Made by a program: the position numbers and the translations under genes
From: Burkholderia paludis
GTDB lineage: Bacteria > Pseudomonadota > Gammaproteobacteria > Burkholderiales > Burkholderiaceae
NCBI RefSeq assembly: GCF_000732615.1
Contig: NZ_JPGL01000019.1
Location: 1-45,178, forward strand
Reading direction: 5' to 3'
DNA: 45,178 bases
Part shown: piece by piece, positions 8,634-16,398 of the stretch
Layout of the letters: each line of letters opens with the position of its first letter
Numbering within the stretch: position 1 is the first letter of the stretch
Notes under the pieces: model-generated
What the model was told of the DNA's origin: nothing
Databases searched by the model: none
Seen by the model: only the letters and a program-made list of their open reading frames with translations

Positions 8634-9791
8634 TTACGGCGATTCCGTGCGGGCCTCCGGTGCGGTACCGGCGACGACCGGACACGACGAGGGCAACGCC
8701 TGGCCGAACAGCACGGCCTGCCCGCAGGCGGACGTGAACATGCCGAGATTGTCGTGCCCGACGCCCGGCACTTCGACGACCTGCTGCGCGAGATCGGCCG
8801 GATGCCGCTTCTTCAGGTAGTCGAAATACGCGAGCCCGCGCGCGAGCCGGTACGGGCCTTGCGCCATCGCCGCGCACGAACGGTCGATGAAATGGGTGTA
8901 AGGGTTCGTGTCGGCCTGGCCAAGCAGGTACACGACATGGCGCGCGACATAGCGCGTCTCGAGATCGCGCACGTCCTGCGACGCGACGTACGGCGGCGCC
9001 GACTTCAGCCCGTATTTCCACTCCGTCGCGCGCGGGCAGGCGCCGCCCGCGAGCACCTGGCCGTCCGGCCGCTCGTCGTCGAAATACACGTAGCTCGACG
9101 GGTTCGCGACCACATAGCGCACGGCGATGCCGCCGCGCGCCAGCGCGTCGCCCTCGCGCCCGGCCACCGCGTAACGCTGCAGCAACTGCGCGCCGGCGGA
9201 ATGCCCGATCACCACCACGGTCGACAACGCGGGATACCGGCTGCGGTCGGCGAAATGCGCCAGCAACGCGTCGAGCGCGGCGAACGAACTGACCGGCCCC
9301 GGCTGACGGGCGGCGTCCCCGCCTTTCCATCCTTCCTGCGTCCAGGCCAGCGTCTGCGCGGGCAACGAGAACGCGCGCGTATCGGCGCGCGTCAGGAACT
9401 GCGGCGCGACGACCATCGTGCCCTGGCCGGCCGCGCCGGCCTGTTCGACCACCTTGAGCCCCGACGCATAGTACGCGTCGGCATTGCGGAGCGTGCCGTG
9501 AATCACGATGAAGACGCGCGTGACGTCGGGCGCGGCCTGGTCGAGCGGGCGATCGGCGTAGACGGGCAGCACCGCGCCGCCTTGCGGCGTATCGACGGCC
9601 AGACGCTGGTCGGCGACGGCCTTGACCGGTGCGTCGAGGCGTTCGCGCTGCGTGGCGGCGTCGGCCGGGGGCGCGCCGCCCAGCAGGCCGGCTGCGGCAA
9701 CCGCGAGCGACAGCGTGCACGACAGCGCCCGGACAACCGGCAGCGCGCGCGAGGGCAGGAATCTGGCGAAAGCGACGGACATGGGTGACAT
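8634..9791 (-). CDS. Secreted alpha/beta hydrolase
   Basis: Alpha/beta-hydrolase of about 386 residues with a signal peptide ending near PPADAA (residue 46). An HG oxyanion motif appears in FIVIHGTLRNADAY, the nucleophile elbow is GHSAG (Ser198), and the likely catalytic His lies in PGVGHDNLGMF near the end. Cysteines near the C-terminus suggest a disulfide, in keeping with export. I cannot name the substrate; polyester, lipid and carboxylester are all possible. The start is uncertain: ATG at 9791 is used, with ATG 9782 and GTG 9818 as alternatives, none with a good ribosome-binding site. The gene stands alone behind the dehydrogenase gene. Confidence 0.85.
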   Translation of the reverse strand: MSPMSVAFARFLPSRALPVVRALSCTLSLAVAAAGLLGGAPPADAATQRERLDAPVKAVADQRLAVDTPQGGAVLPVYADRPLDQAAPDVTRVFIVIHGTLRNADAYYASGLKVVEQAGAAGQGTMVVAPQFLTRADTRAFSLPAQTLAWTQEGWKGGDAARQPGPVSSFAALDALLAHFADRSRYPALSTVVVIGHSAGAQLLQRYAVAGREGDALARGGIAVRYVVANPSSYVYFDDERPDGQVLAGGACPRATEWKYGLKSAPPYVASQDVRDLETRYVARHVVYLLGQADTNPYTHFIDRSCAAMAQGPYRLARGLAYFDYLKKRHPADLAQQVVEVPGVGHDNLGMFTSACGQAVLFGQALPSSCPVVAGTAPEARTESP

Positions 9792-9818
9792 GGTGACGGA
9801 TCGGGTGACGGATATCAC

Positions 9819-10143
9819 TTTAACGGCGATCGTCGCAGAATCCGTCGCGCATTGCCGGACGGTTGCGAAAAGCCGTCCGGCCGGCCGCCCGCTGGGCGGT
9901 TGCCTCGGGCCGGCGGCGACCCGTCACCCGCACCGATATCCCGGCGGCCAACCGGGCGACCTCGCCCCGGATCGCCAGCCGCGCCACGGGCCACGGGCCA
10001 CGGTCCGCGCCGTCCGGTCGGGCGCGATCGCGCAGGCCGGCGGCTCGCCCGGAAAGGCGCCGCGCTTCCATCGCAGACGGCCCGCATGCCGCGGCATCGG
10101 CGCATGCCGCGGCGCATCCGGATCGCCGGCCGCGATCAGCGCA
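9819..10143. other. Intergenic stretch without recognisable gene
   Basis: About 325 bp between two minus-strand genes. The open frames on both strands here look like noise, with high Arg/Pro/Ala content and no motif. It contains a 7-bp unit GCCACGG repeated three times (9983-10003) and a perfect palindrome ATGCCGCGGCAT (about 10085-10096) followed by a second partial copy. I see no promoter that I would defend. Confidence 0.6.
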
Positions 10144-10632
10144 TCATGCGTGCCCGCCCGGCGCACCGGCGAGCGTGTAGTCGAACACCAGCACGTGCTG
10201 CGGGTCCAGCAGCGGGCCGATATCCGCCTTGAATGCATGGTGTTGAAGGTCGTAGAAGGCCGGGTCGTCGACCACCGGCTCGCCGACATAGTAGTTGCGA
10301 TCGCCCTCGGAAGCGAAGCTCAGCAGGAACGCGTGCTCGAAGCCGCGATCCGCCCCTTCCCCGCTGCCCTGCAGCCCGTGCTCGATCGACAGGATGTACG
10401 GCCGGCCGTCGCGCACGCAACTGTCGCGCAGCGCCAGGAATGCCTCGACGGCCTCGCGCTGCAGCGATTCGGGTACGCGTTCCGCGAAACGCAGCAGCAC
10501 GAGATGGCGAACCGTGCCGACCCGGTAGCCGGCCGCCGTAAACGCCCGCACCCCGATCTGTCGGAGTTCATCCCCGAGCCTCTCGGCGGCGGGTTGGCGA
10601 TCGGCTTCGGCAAGCGTGAGGCTGGCGTCCAT
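10144..10632 (-). CDS. Dabb (stress-responsive A/B barrel) domain protein
   Basis: Protein of 162 residues. From about residue 40 it matches the dimeric alpha/beta-barrel pattern: a first strand VRHLVLLRFAE, a helix with FLALRDS, then EHAFLLSFASEGDRNYY, a conserved Tyr-His region (FYDLQHHAFK) and a last strand VLVFDYTL. The N-terminal 40 residues are extra relative to a bare Dabb domain. The ATG at 10632 has AGGAG eight bases upstream. Dabb proteins often bind small aromatic or oxidised compounds, but many lack a known reaction. The AraC-type regulator gene is 39 bp upstream on the same strand, so they probably form an operon. Confidence 0.82.
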   Translation of the reverse strand: MDASLTLAEADRQPAAERLGDELRQIGVRAFTAAGYRVGTVRHLVLLRFAERVPESLQREAVEAFLALRDSCVRDGRPYILSIEHGLQGSGEGADRGFEHAFLLSFASEGDRNYYVGEPVVDDPAFYDLQHHAFKADIGPLLDPQHVLVFDYTLAGAPGGHA

Positions 10633-10671
10633 GGCGGCTCCTGTACGAAATGAATGGACGCCCAGTATTCG

Positions 10672-11520
10672 CTAGCGCGGCCACGCCGCATTGTAGAAAT
10701 GCGCATGTCCGGCGAGCGCCGCGCGCCGCACCTCGCCGGGACTGAACCCGGTCAGCGCGCGGAATTCGTGCGTCTGATGCGCCTGGTCGGCATAGCCGGC
10801 GTCGAGCAGATCCGTCAGCGAACGATCCGGCGACGCCAGCACGATCGTCCGCAGCGCGCGCTGCAGCCGCGCGAGCCGCCTGAAGCGCACGGGCGACGAG
10901 CCCGTCGCCGCGCGGAAGCGATACGCGAGCTGACGGCGACACAGGCCGGCCGCGGCCGCGACGTCGGCGATCCGCGCCGGATCGCCCCGCAGCAGCCCCG
11001 CGACGGCGTCGTCGATGCGGCTGCCGCGCGACGGCTTGCGCAATCGCGCGAGAAAGAAATCGTCGAGCAGGGCCGCGCGTTCGGCCGCGCCGGCGCCGAG
11101 CGCGATGCGCTCGGCCAGCTCCGCCACGGGCGGGCCCCACACGTCCTCGGCGGACACGACCGAATCGGCCAGCTCCGTCGCGGGCAGGCCGGTCAGCCTC
11201 GGAATGGCGCCCGCCCGCACGCGCACGGCGACGAATCCGGGCGCCGCCGGCGTGGCGAACCGGATCGGTGCGCCGCGCACGCACGCGACATGCGCGTGCG
11301 GCAACGCCTGCACGCACGCCCCGTCGACGGAGCGGCGCTCGAACGGTGCGTGGAAATGAAAGAAGATCTCCATGCCGCCGGGCCCCGGCATGACGGGCAG
11401 CAACGCCGGCGACGGCATGCCCGCGCCGTCCCAGCTCCAGTAGCGGTCGATGAGCGCGCGGAGCGGCGCGGCGGGAAGACGATGATCGACGCGCATGTCG
11501 AAAGTCGCGGTGCGAGGCAT
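10672..11520 (-). CDS. AraC-family transcriptional regulator
   Basis: Regulator of 282 residues. The C-terminal third has the two helix-turn-helix units of AraC proteins: IADVAAAAGLCRRQLAYRFR, then LTDLLDAGYADQAHQTHEFR leading to the conserved FRALTGFSPGEVRR. The N-terminal half has the DUF6597-like pattern of regulators that begin with a YWSWDG motif; its ligand is unknown. ATG at 11520 is the first start in frame after the HAD gene region. It probably controls itself and the downstream Dabb protein. Confidence 0.9.
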   Translation of the reverse strand: MPRTATFDMRVDHRLPAAPLRALIDRYWSWDGAGMPSPALLPVMPGPGGMEIFFHFHAPFERRSVDGACVQALPHAHVACVRGAPIRFATPAAPGFVAVRVRAGAIPRLTGLPATELADSVVSAEDVWGPPVAELAERIALGAGAAERAALLDDFFLARLRKPSRGSRIDDAVAGLLRGDPARIADVAAAAGLCRRQLAYRFRAATGSSPVRFRRLARLQRALRTIVLASPDRSLTDLLDAGYADQAHQTHEFRALTGFSPGEVRRAALAGHAHFYNAAWPR

Positions 11521-11594
11521 GCTCGGTGTCCTTGTCGGCGATGGCCGGGGGCGGCTCGCGCGGCGCGCCTGCGCTGCCCGCGGCCGTGCCGACC

Positions 11595-12269
11595 CTATGC
11601 TGCGGAAGAGTCGCGCTGCATCTCGCGCACGATCGCGTCCAGTTCGCCGATATGCGAGGCGACCGACTGCTTGCCCGCGCGCGCCCATCCGTCGGATGAG
11701 GTCATGCCGCTCACCGCGCCGACGAACGCCATGCCCGCCCGCTCCGCCGCCTGCGCATCCACCGCGTGATCGCCCACGTAGATCGCGGAGCGGGCCGGCA
11801 GGCCAAGCCGCGCCAGCGCCAATACGAGCCCTTCCGGATCGGGCTTGTGGCGCTGCACGTCTTCCCCGCCGACCAGCACGTCGACGGACGACTGCAATGC
11901 GTTCAGCGCGAGGATCGCCTCGATCCGGTAGCGGAACTTCGACGAAACGATCGCGACCGCGAGGCCCTGCTCGCGCAAGCGCGCGAGCAGCGGCGGCACC
12001 TCGGGATAGATGCGGGTGCCCTGGACCATGATCTCGTCGGCGCGCGCCACGAAGTGACGCGCGAACGCGTCGGCCCGCGCCGGGTCGGCTTCCCCCGTCA
12101 GCGAGCGGAACATCTCGTGCAGCGGCAGCCCGATCACGGCGCCGATCTGCGCCGGCGTCGCGCCGGCGGCGCCCAGCCGGTGCAACGCGTATTCCGTGCA
12201 CTCGACGATCGCGGCGGACGAATCCGCCAGCGTCAGATCGAAATCGAATATGACGGCCCGAACTGACAT
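11595..12269 (-). CDS. HAD-superfamily hydrolase, phosphoglycolate-phosphatase-like
   Basis: Phosphatase of 224 residues with all four HAD motifs: the nucleophile pair in FDFDLTLADS (Asp9, Asp11), the Ser in VSSKFRY, the Lys in KPDPEG, and the acidic pair in VYVGDHAVD-type IYVGDHAVDAQAAE. A helical cap lies between motifs I and II. This is subfamily I, like Gph and PpaX, which dephosphorylate small metabolites; the substrate is not readable. ATG at 12269 has GGAG ten bases upstream; an ATG at 12299 would add ten residues and is less likely. It follows the HxlR gene on the same strand after 83 bp. Confidence 0.9.
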   Translation of the reverse strand: MSVRAVIFDFDLTLADSSAAIVECTEYALHRLGAAGATPAQIGAVIGLPLHEMFRSLTGEADPARADAFARHFVARADEIMVQGTRIYPEVPPLLARLREQGLAVAIVSSKFRYRIEAILALNALQSSVDVLVGGEDVQRHKPDPEGLVLALARLGLPARSAIYVGDHAVDAQAAERAGMAFVGAVSGMTSSDGWARAGKQSVASHIGELDAIVREMQRDSSAA

Positions 12270-12352
12270 GAAAGCACTCCGCAAACAAAAATGGCTCATG
12301 CGCACCGCATGAACCGGATTGACGTCGCGATGCGCGCCGGCGTGTCGATCGG

Positions 12353-12721
12353 TCAGCGCGCGTCGCCGGACTGCTCGCGATCGGCCGCCTCGAACCCTTC
12401 CGGGTCGCGCTTCGCCCATTGTCTTGCCCAACCCAGCAGCGGCTGCAGCGCCGCTTCGAGCCGGCGGCCCTCGGCGGTCATGCCATAGCCGCCCTCGCCG
12501 TGCTCGACGAGGCCCGACGCCCTGAGCTCCGCCAGCCGCATGTTGAGCAGGCGCGTGTTCGTGTCGCAGGCTTCCTGCAGCGCGCGGAAGGTGAGCGGCT
12601 CGCCGCGCAGCTCCCACAGGATGCGCAGCGTCGTACGCCGCCCGAGCAGATCCAGCACGACCATGATGGGCCGCCCTGTCTTCGATCCGCGGACGCGTTG
12701 TCCGATCCTGGGTGTAGTCAT
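12353..12721 (-). CDS. HxlR-family transcriptional regulator
   Basis: Winged-helix regulator of 122 residues. The DNA-binding core runs from VLDLLGRRTTLRILWELRGE through LTFRALQEACDTNTRLLNMRLAELRASGLVEH, followed by the wing GEGGYGMTAEGRRL, as in HxlR proteins. The start at 12721 gives a normal N-terminus. It is divergent from the CMD-family gene at 12915. Two nearly identical 19-bp dyads lie in the shared region, one overlapping this gene's own start, so it probably represses itself and its neighbour. Confidence 0.9.
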   Translation of the reverse strand: MTTPRIGQRVRGSKTGRPIMVVLDLLGRRTTLRILWELRGEPLTFRALQEACDTNTRLLNMRLAELRASGLVEHGEGGYGMTAEGRRLEAALQPLLGWARQWAKRDPEGFEAADREQSGDAR

Positions 12722-12739
12722 GCTATATTTTTTAAAGCA
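12721..12739. promoter_or_regulatory. Operator-like dyad 1 (HxlR)
   Basis: TGCTATATTTTTTAAAGCA: outer arms TGCT and AGCA are complementary, with an A/T-rich core. It differs at only two of 19 positions from the second dyad at 12818-12836. Its first base is the A of the HxlR start codon on the opposite strand, so binding would block initiation. Assignment to HxlR is inferred from position. Confidence 0.7.
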
Positions 12740-12816
12740 AACGCCGCGCTGCGTCAACGCGGTGATGCACTGTCGCACGCAAGCGGCCCCGCAGGCAAGC
12801 GTCATTTTTCTCATCC

Positions 12817-12837
12817 GTGCTTTACTTTTTAAAGCAC
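12817..12837. promoter_or_regulatory. Operator-like dyad 2 (HxlR)
   Basis: Perfect arms GTGCTTTA and TAAAGCAC separated by five bases. The central 19 bp match dyad 1 at 17 positions. It lies 78 bp before the start of the CMD-family gene, where an operator over its promoter would be expected. Confidence 0.75.
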
Positions 12838-12914
12838 GCAGCCTACGCTACCGGCTCGGCCATCGGCGACTGCGCTCGTTGACACGCGCTCGCCACGTGC
12901 ATGGAGGAGTTCAC

Positions 12915-13457
12915 ATGACTCAACGCATCGCATGCGCAGTACCGCCGTTCGCCCCCGACATCGCCGCGTCGATCGACCGGGTCATGCGGGGCCGCCCGCC
13001 GCTGCGGCTGTTCACCACGCTGGCGCGCGACGCGCGCCTGTTCACGAAGTTCTTTGCCGCCGGCCTGCTGGACAAGGGCCATCTCGACATCCGCCAACGC
13101 GAGATCGTCATCGACCGCACCACCGCGCTGTGCCGGTCCGAATACGAATGGGGCGTGCATGTCTCCGTGTTTTCTCCGGCAGCGGGATTGACCCGCGAAC
13201 AGGTTCGCTCGCTGGCCGTCGGCTCGGCCCTGGATACCTGCTGGAACGACGCCGACCGCCTGCTGATCCGGCTGTGCGACACGCTCCACCTGCATTGCGA
13301 CGTCGACGACGACCTGTGGCACGAACTGCGCCCGCGGTTCAGCGACGAGGCACTACTCGAATTGTTGATGCTCGCGGGCTTCTACCGGACCGTCAGCTAC
13401 CTCACGAACGGGCTGCGCCTGCCGCCGGAGCCCGGCGCCGCGCGGTTTCCGTCATGA
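12915..13457 (+). CDS. Carboxymuconolactone decarboxylase (CMD/AhpD-like) family protein
   Basis: Protein of 180 residues with the CMD-fold core: REIVIDRTTALCRSEYEWGVHVSVF carries the R...C-x3-EW-x2-H pattern of the single-Cys CMD subgroup. Helices rich in Leu follow (LLELLMLAGFYRTVSYLTNGL). This subgroup lacks the Cys-x2-Cys of true AhpD peroxidase, so it is more likely a decarboxylase-like or electrophile-handling protein. ATG at 12915 is preceded by GGAGGAG. It is divergent from the HxlR gene with twin operators between them, as for HxlR-controlled detoxification genes. Confidence 0.88.
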   Translation: MTQRIACAVPPFAPDIAASIDRVMRGRPPLRLFTTLARDARLFTKFFAAGLLDKGHLDIRQREIVIDRTTALCRSEYEWGVHVSVFSPAAGLTREQVRSLAVGSALDTCWNDADRLLIRLCDTLHLHCDVDDDLWHELRPRFSDEALLELLMLAGFYRTVSYLTNGLRLPPEPGAARFPS

Positions 13458-13491
13458 ACCGCGCGCCGGCGGCGCACGCACGACTCGCTCG

Positions 13492-13998
13492 TCACGACGC
13501 GTTGCGCCGCGCGCGCGTCTTCTCGAGCCGCCAGTGCATGATGTCGTCCGCACCCGGCCCGGCCTCCACCCGCAGGTCCGCCATGTCGACCGGCTTGCCC
13601 GTCTCGGCATCGACCGCCGCCAGCCGCACCGCATGCCCCGAGCGCGCCTCCGTGAAGCACAGCGGCGGCGCCTTCGATTCCGCCAGCCCCCAGGCGTCGC
13701 CGACCTGCGCGAGCGCCATCAGCACGATGCCGATGTCCCGCCCGCGCTGCGTCAGGTGGTATTCGTACCGCTCGGGGCGCGACTGATACAGCCGGCGCTC
13801 GATCAGCCCCCTGCCCTCGAGCGCCTTCAGGCGGTCGGACAACGTCGCATGGGTCACGCCCGTCGATTGATGCAGATCGTCGTAGCGCGCCAGCCCCAGC
13901 GCCAGATCGCGCACGATCAGCAAGCTCCATCGATCGCCGAGCGCGTCGAGCACGCTCGCGATCGAACAGGTCATGCCGTCAAAACTCTTGGATTTCAT
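13492..13998 (-). CDS. HxlR-family transcriptional regulator with C-terminal extension
   Basis: Regulator of 168 residues. The HxlR core is clear: CSIASVLDALGDRWSLLIVRDLALG, then YDDLHQSTGVTHATLSDRLKALEGRGLIERR and the wing residues RPERYEYHLTQRGRD. The Cys near residue 11 is the position used for redox or electrophile sensing in several relatives. About 60 residues follow the usual end, a form common in proteobacteria. It is divergent from the SDR gene at 14160; a dyad lies in the 161-bp gap. Confidence 0.92.
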   Translation of the reverse strand: MKSKSFDGMTCSIASVLDALGDRWSLLIVRDLALGLARYDDLHQSTGVTHATLSDRLKALEGRGLIERRLYQSRPERYEYHLTQRGRDIGIVLMALAQVGDAWGLAESKAPPLCFTEARSGHAVRLAAVDAETGKPVDMADLRVEAGPGADDIMHWRLEKTRARRNAS

Positions 13999-14100
13999 CG
14001 CGAATCACCTTTCCTGACTTCGATGCGCCGCACAGGTCCGCGCGCGCGGCGCCAATCGTATCGCATCTGGCCCCGCTTGACGGCACATCGTCCGACACTT

Positions 14101-14117
14101 ACTCTAATAATAAGAGT
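14101..14117. promoter_or_regulatory. Operator-like dyad between HxlR and SDR genes
   Basis: ACTCTAATAATAAGAGT: arms ACTCT and AGAGT with a seven-base A/T core, in a region otherwise GC-rich. It lies 43 bp before the SDR start and 103 bp before the HxlR start, suited to control of the rightward promoter. HxlR binding is inferred from position. Confidence 0.6.
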
Positions 14118-14159
14118 TATCAGAAATCTTGCCAGCCCATCCTTCCAGGAGGTTCGTAC

Positions 14160-14951
14160 ATGAAGCAGGAAAATCGAGGTGTGATCGTCGTAACCGGCGC
14201 GTCGTCGGGCATCGGCGCGGTCTATGCGGATCGTCTGGCCGCGCGCGGCTACGACCTGATCCTGGTCGCGCGCCGGCGCGAACGTCTCGCCGCGCTCGCC
14301 GACCGGCTCCAGTCCGCCTACGGATGCGACGCGGAGGCCGTCGCCGCCGACCTGTCGACCCAGGAGGGCGTCGCGCGGGTCGAGGCGCTGATCGACGGCA
14401 CCGTCGATCTCGCCGGCGTCGTCAATGCCGCGGGGCTCGGCGCGCTGGGCCTGTCGGCGTCGGTCGATCCGGCGGCCGTCGACGCGATGATCCGCGTCAA
14501 CGTGCTCGCGCTGACCCGGCTCTCGCTCGCGGCCGCGCGCCGTTGCGGCGCGGCCGGGCGCGGGCTGATCGTGAACATCGGGTCGATCGTCACGCTGATG
14601 CCGGTGCCCGGCGCGGGCGGCTACAGCGGCTCGAAAGCGTATGTGCTCAATTTCACGCGGTCGCTGCACGCCGAGCTTGCGCCGCGCGGCGTCGCGGTGC
14701 AGGCCGTCATGCCGGGGCCGGTGCGCACGGAATTCTTCGGCAAGGCGTCCGCGCCGTTCCCCGACTCGCTGTTCATGACGCCGGAAACGCTCGTCGACAC
14801 GGCGCTGCACGCACTGGATCACGAGGAATCCGTCTGCTTCCCGACGCTCCACGATCTCGGCGCGTGGCAGCAGTTCGACGGCGCGCGCGGCAACCTCCTG
14901 CACGCCGTCACGCGGGACGGCCTGCCCGCCGCGCGCTACAGCGCCGCGTAA
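14160..14951 (+). CDS. Short-chain dehydrogenase/reductase (SDR)
   Basis: Classical SDR of 263 residues. The cofactor motif TGASSGIG is at 12-19, the NAAG motif follows in the middle, and the catalytic Ser142, Tyr155 and Lys159 fit the YSGSK pattern. The residues after strand 2 (VARRRERL) favour NADP(H). The ATG at 14160 has AGGAGG upstream. It is the first gene of a plus-strand run with a tautomerase-like and a small barrel protein and faces an HxlR regulator, which suggests reduction of a reactive carbonyl. Confidence 0.93.
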   Translation: MKQENRGVIVVTGASSGIGAVYADRLAARGYDLILVARRRERLAALADRLQSAYGCDAEAVAADLSTQEGVARVEALIDGTVDLAGVVNAAGLGALGLSASVDPAAVDAMIRVNVLALTRLSLAAARRCGAAGRGLIVNIGSIVTLMPVPGAGGYSGSKAYVLNFTRSLHAELAPRGVAVQAVMPGPVRTEFFGKASAPFPDSLFMTPETLVDTALHALDHEESVCFPTLHDLGAWQQFDGARGNLLHAVTRDGLPAARYSAA

Positions 14952-14992
14952 AGCGACGCCCGCCCCTTCTTCTCACGCACCGAGGAACATCC

Positions 14993-15412
14993 ATGCCGCT
15001 CTGGAACATCTACCATCCCGAACTCGCCTACACCGACGCGGACAAGCTGGAGATCGCCGAACGCATCGTCGGCTTCTACGACGGATTCCTGCCGCGTTTC
15101 TACGTGAACGTGCTGTTTCAGCCGCTGCCGCCCGCGTCGTTCCTGATCGGCGGCAAGCCGACCGGCGACTTCGTGCGGATCCGGGTCGATCACATCGCGC
15201 GGCAGATCGACGATCCCGCCGAGCAGGCGCGATTCATGCACCATGTCGGCCAGCGCCTCGCGCCGTTCATCGGCGAACGCGGCCTGCGCTGGGAAATCCA
15301 TATCGGCGAAACGCCGTTCGGGCTCTGGGCGATCGAGGGCATGCGCCCGCCGCGACCGGGCACGCCGGCCGATCTCAAATGGCGCACGGAAAACCGGCCG
15401 TCGCCGTACTGA
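14993..15412 (+). CDS. Tautomerase-superfamily protein (cis-CaaD-like)
   Basis: Protein of 139 residues that begins Met-Pro, so Pro becomes the free N-terminal residue needed as catalytic base in the tautomerase superfamily. The beginning PLWNIYHPELAYTDADKLEIAERIVGFYD and the mid part FVRIRVDHIARQI resemble the cis-3-chloroacrylic-acid-dehalogenase-like group. The C-terminal WEIHIGETPFGLWAIEGMRPP is also in that style. The reaction is not known. It starts 41 bp behind the SDR gene and has a GAGGA site. Confidence 0.8.
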   Translation: MPLWNIYHPELAYTDADKLEIAERIVGFYDGFLPRFYVNVLFQPLPPASFLIGGKPTGDFVRIRVDHIARQIDDPAEQARFMHHVGQRLAPFIGERGLRWEIHIGETPFGLWAIEGMRPPRPGTPADLKWRTENRPSPY

Positions 15413-15500
15413 ACGGCGCGGCATCCGGGGCGCACCGTGCGGCTCCGCGCCCCGCCGCATCTTTGCCGCATCCTCACGATTCGCGACAGGAAGCACTGCC

Positions 15501-15824
15501 ATGATCACCGAAATCGTCTTGTTCAAGCTGCAGCCCGACGTCGACCTCGCCACGCTGCGGAACCGCTATGAAACGACCGCCGTGAAGTGGGCGCTGAACC
15601 CCGACCTGCTGCACAAGTGGTACTTCTACGATCCGGCCACGCACGAAGGCGGCGGCGTGTACGTGTGGCGCACCCGCGAAGCCGCCGAGCGCTGGCACGG
15701 CGACGAGTACAAGGCGATGGTCGAGCGCGTGTACGGCCATCCGCCCGTGATACGCGTGCTCGACACGCTCGGCCACGTCGACGCGACGCAAGGGCGCTAC
15801 GAGATCCTCGGCCTGCCGGCCTGA
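15501..15824 (+). CDS. Small dimeric alpha/beta-barrel protein, YdhR-like
   Basis: Protein of 107 residues with the ferredoxin-like alpha/beta pattern: strand MITEIVLFKLQ, helix, then LLHKWYFYDPATHEGGGVYVWRTREAAERW, where the GG-V-Y-x-W and AAERW elements recall putative mono-oxygenases of the YdhR type. It has no cofactor motif, as usual in this fold. It is 88 bp behind the tautomerase gene and probably belongs to the same transcript. Confidence 0.75.
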   Translation: MITEIVLFKLQPDVDLATLRNRYETTAVKWALNPDLLHKWYFYDPATHEGGGVYVWRTREAAERWHGDEYKAMVERVYGHPPVIRVLDTLGHVDATQGRYEILGLPA

Positions 15825-15935
15825 AAGCGGCCAGCTCCGCGGCGGGGCGGTTCCGCCCCGCCTTCACCGCACGTCCCTGCTCCGTCCCCGCAATCGCGTT
15901 TCGCTATCAACCCCATTGCCGGCAGTGCTTTCAAA

Positions 15936-15957
15936 TATATCGTCAAGTTCCGATATA
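15936..15957. promoter_or_regulatory. Operator-like dyad upstream of ArsR/OYE operon
   Basis: Perfect arms TATATCG (15936-15942) and CGATATA (15951-15957) with eight bases between. The site is A/T-rich in GC-rich surroundings and lies 53 bp before the ArsR start, so the regulator probably controls its own operon here. Confidence 0.65.
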
Positions 15958-16010
15958 AGATTCGCCCATCGACGATACCCGTTTGCCCGACCGAAACGCC
16001 CCACCCATCC

Positions 16011-16319
16011 ATGCCGACCGAACTCGACATCGAAGCGATCCTGAAAGCGCTCTCGAACCCCGTGCGCCGGGAAATCCTCGTCTGGCTGAAAACGCCGGAC
16101 GTGCATTTCCCGCACCAGACGCTGCCGTACGAACACGGCGTCTGCGCGGGCCAGATCGATGCGCGCTGCGGGCTGTCGCAATCGACCGTCTCCGCGCACC
16201 TCGCGACACTGCAGCGCGCGGGGCTCGTGACGTCGACGCGGATCGGCCAGTGGGCGTTCTTCCAGCGCAACGAGGCCGTCATCGACGCATTTCACGACGC
16301 CCTGCGCCGCGAACTCTAG
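16011..16319 (+). CDS. ArsR-family winged-helix regulator
   Basis: Regulator of 102 residues. The helix-turn-helix reads GQIDARCGLSQSTVSAHLATLQRAGLV and is followed by the wing TSTRIGQWAFFQRNE. The usual ELCVC metal box of ArsR is absent. Two Cys flank the recognition region (VCAGQIDARC), so a thiol-based sensor of electrophiles is possible. Its start is supported by the family length; no strong ribosome-binding site is seen. An Old Yellow Enzyme gene follows after 79 bp, a common pairing. Confidence 0.9.
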   Translation: MPTELDIEAILKALSNPVRREILVWLKTPDVHFPHQTLPYEHGVCAGQIDARCGLSQSTVSAHLATLQRAGLVTSTRIGQWAFFQRNEAVIDAFHDALRREL

Positions 16320-16398
16320 CCAACGGCCGAACCGGCCATGCGGGCCTCCGCCGTGCGTGACGCACGCGGCCCCGCCTTTCGTGAAGAGGTTATCTGCC

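Noticed and set aside
9792..9818. GTG at 9818 as start of the secreted hydrolase
   Set aside because: It adds nine residues before the signal peptide and has no ribosome-binding site; ATG 9791 gives a more ordinary leader.
10084..10117. Palindrome ATGCCGCGGCAT with a second partial copy, considered as operator
   Set aside because: It lies just beyond the 3' end of the Dabb gene, not before a gene, and GC-only palindromes are frequent at this base composition.
12915..13457. CMD-family protein as an AhpD alkylhydroperoxidase
   Set aside because: The Cys-x2-Cys active site of AhpD is missing; only a single Cys is found in the core motif.
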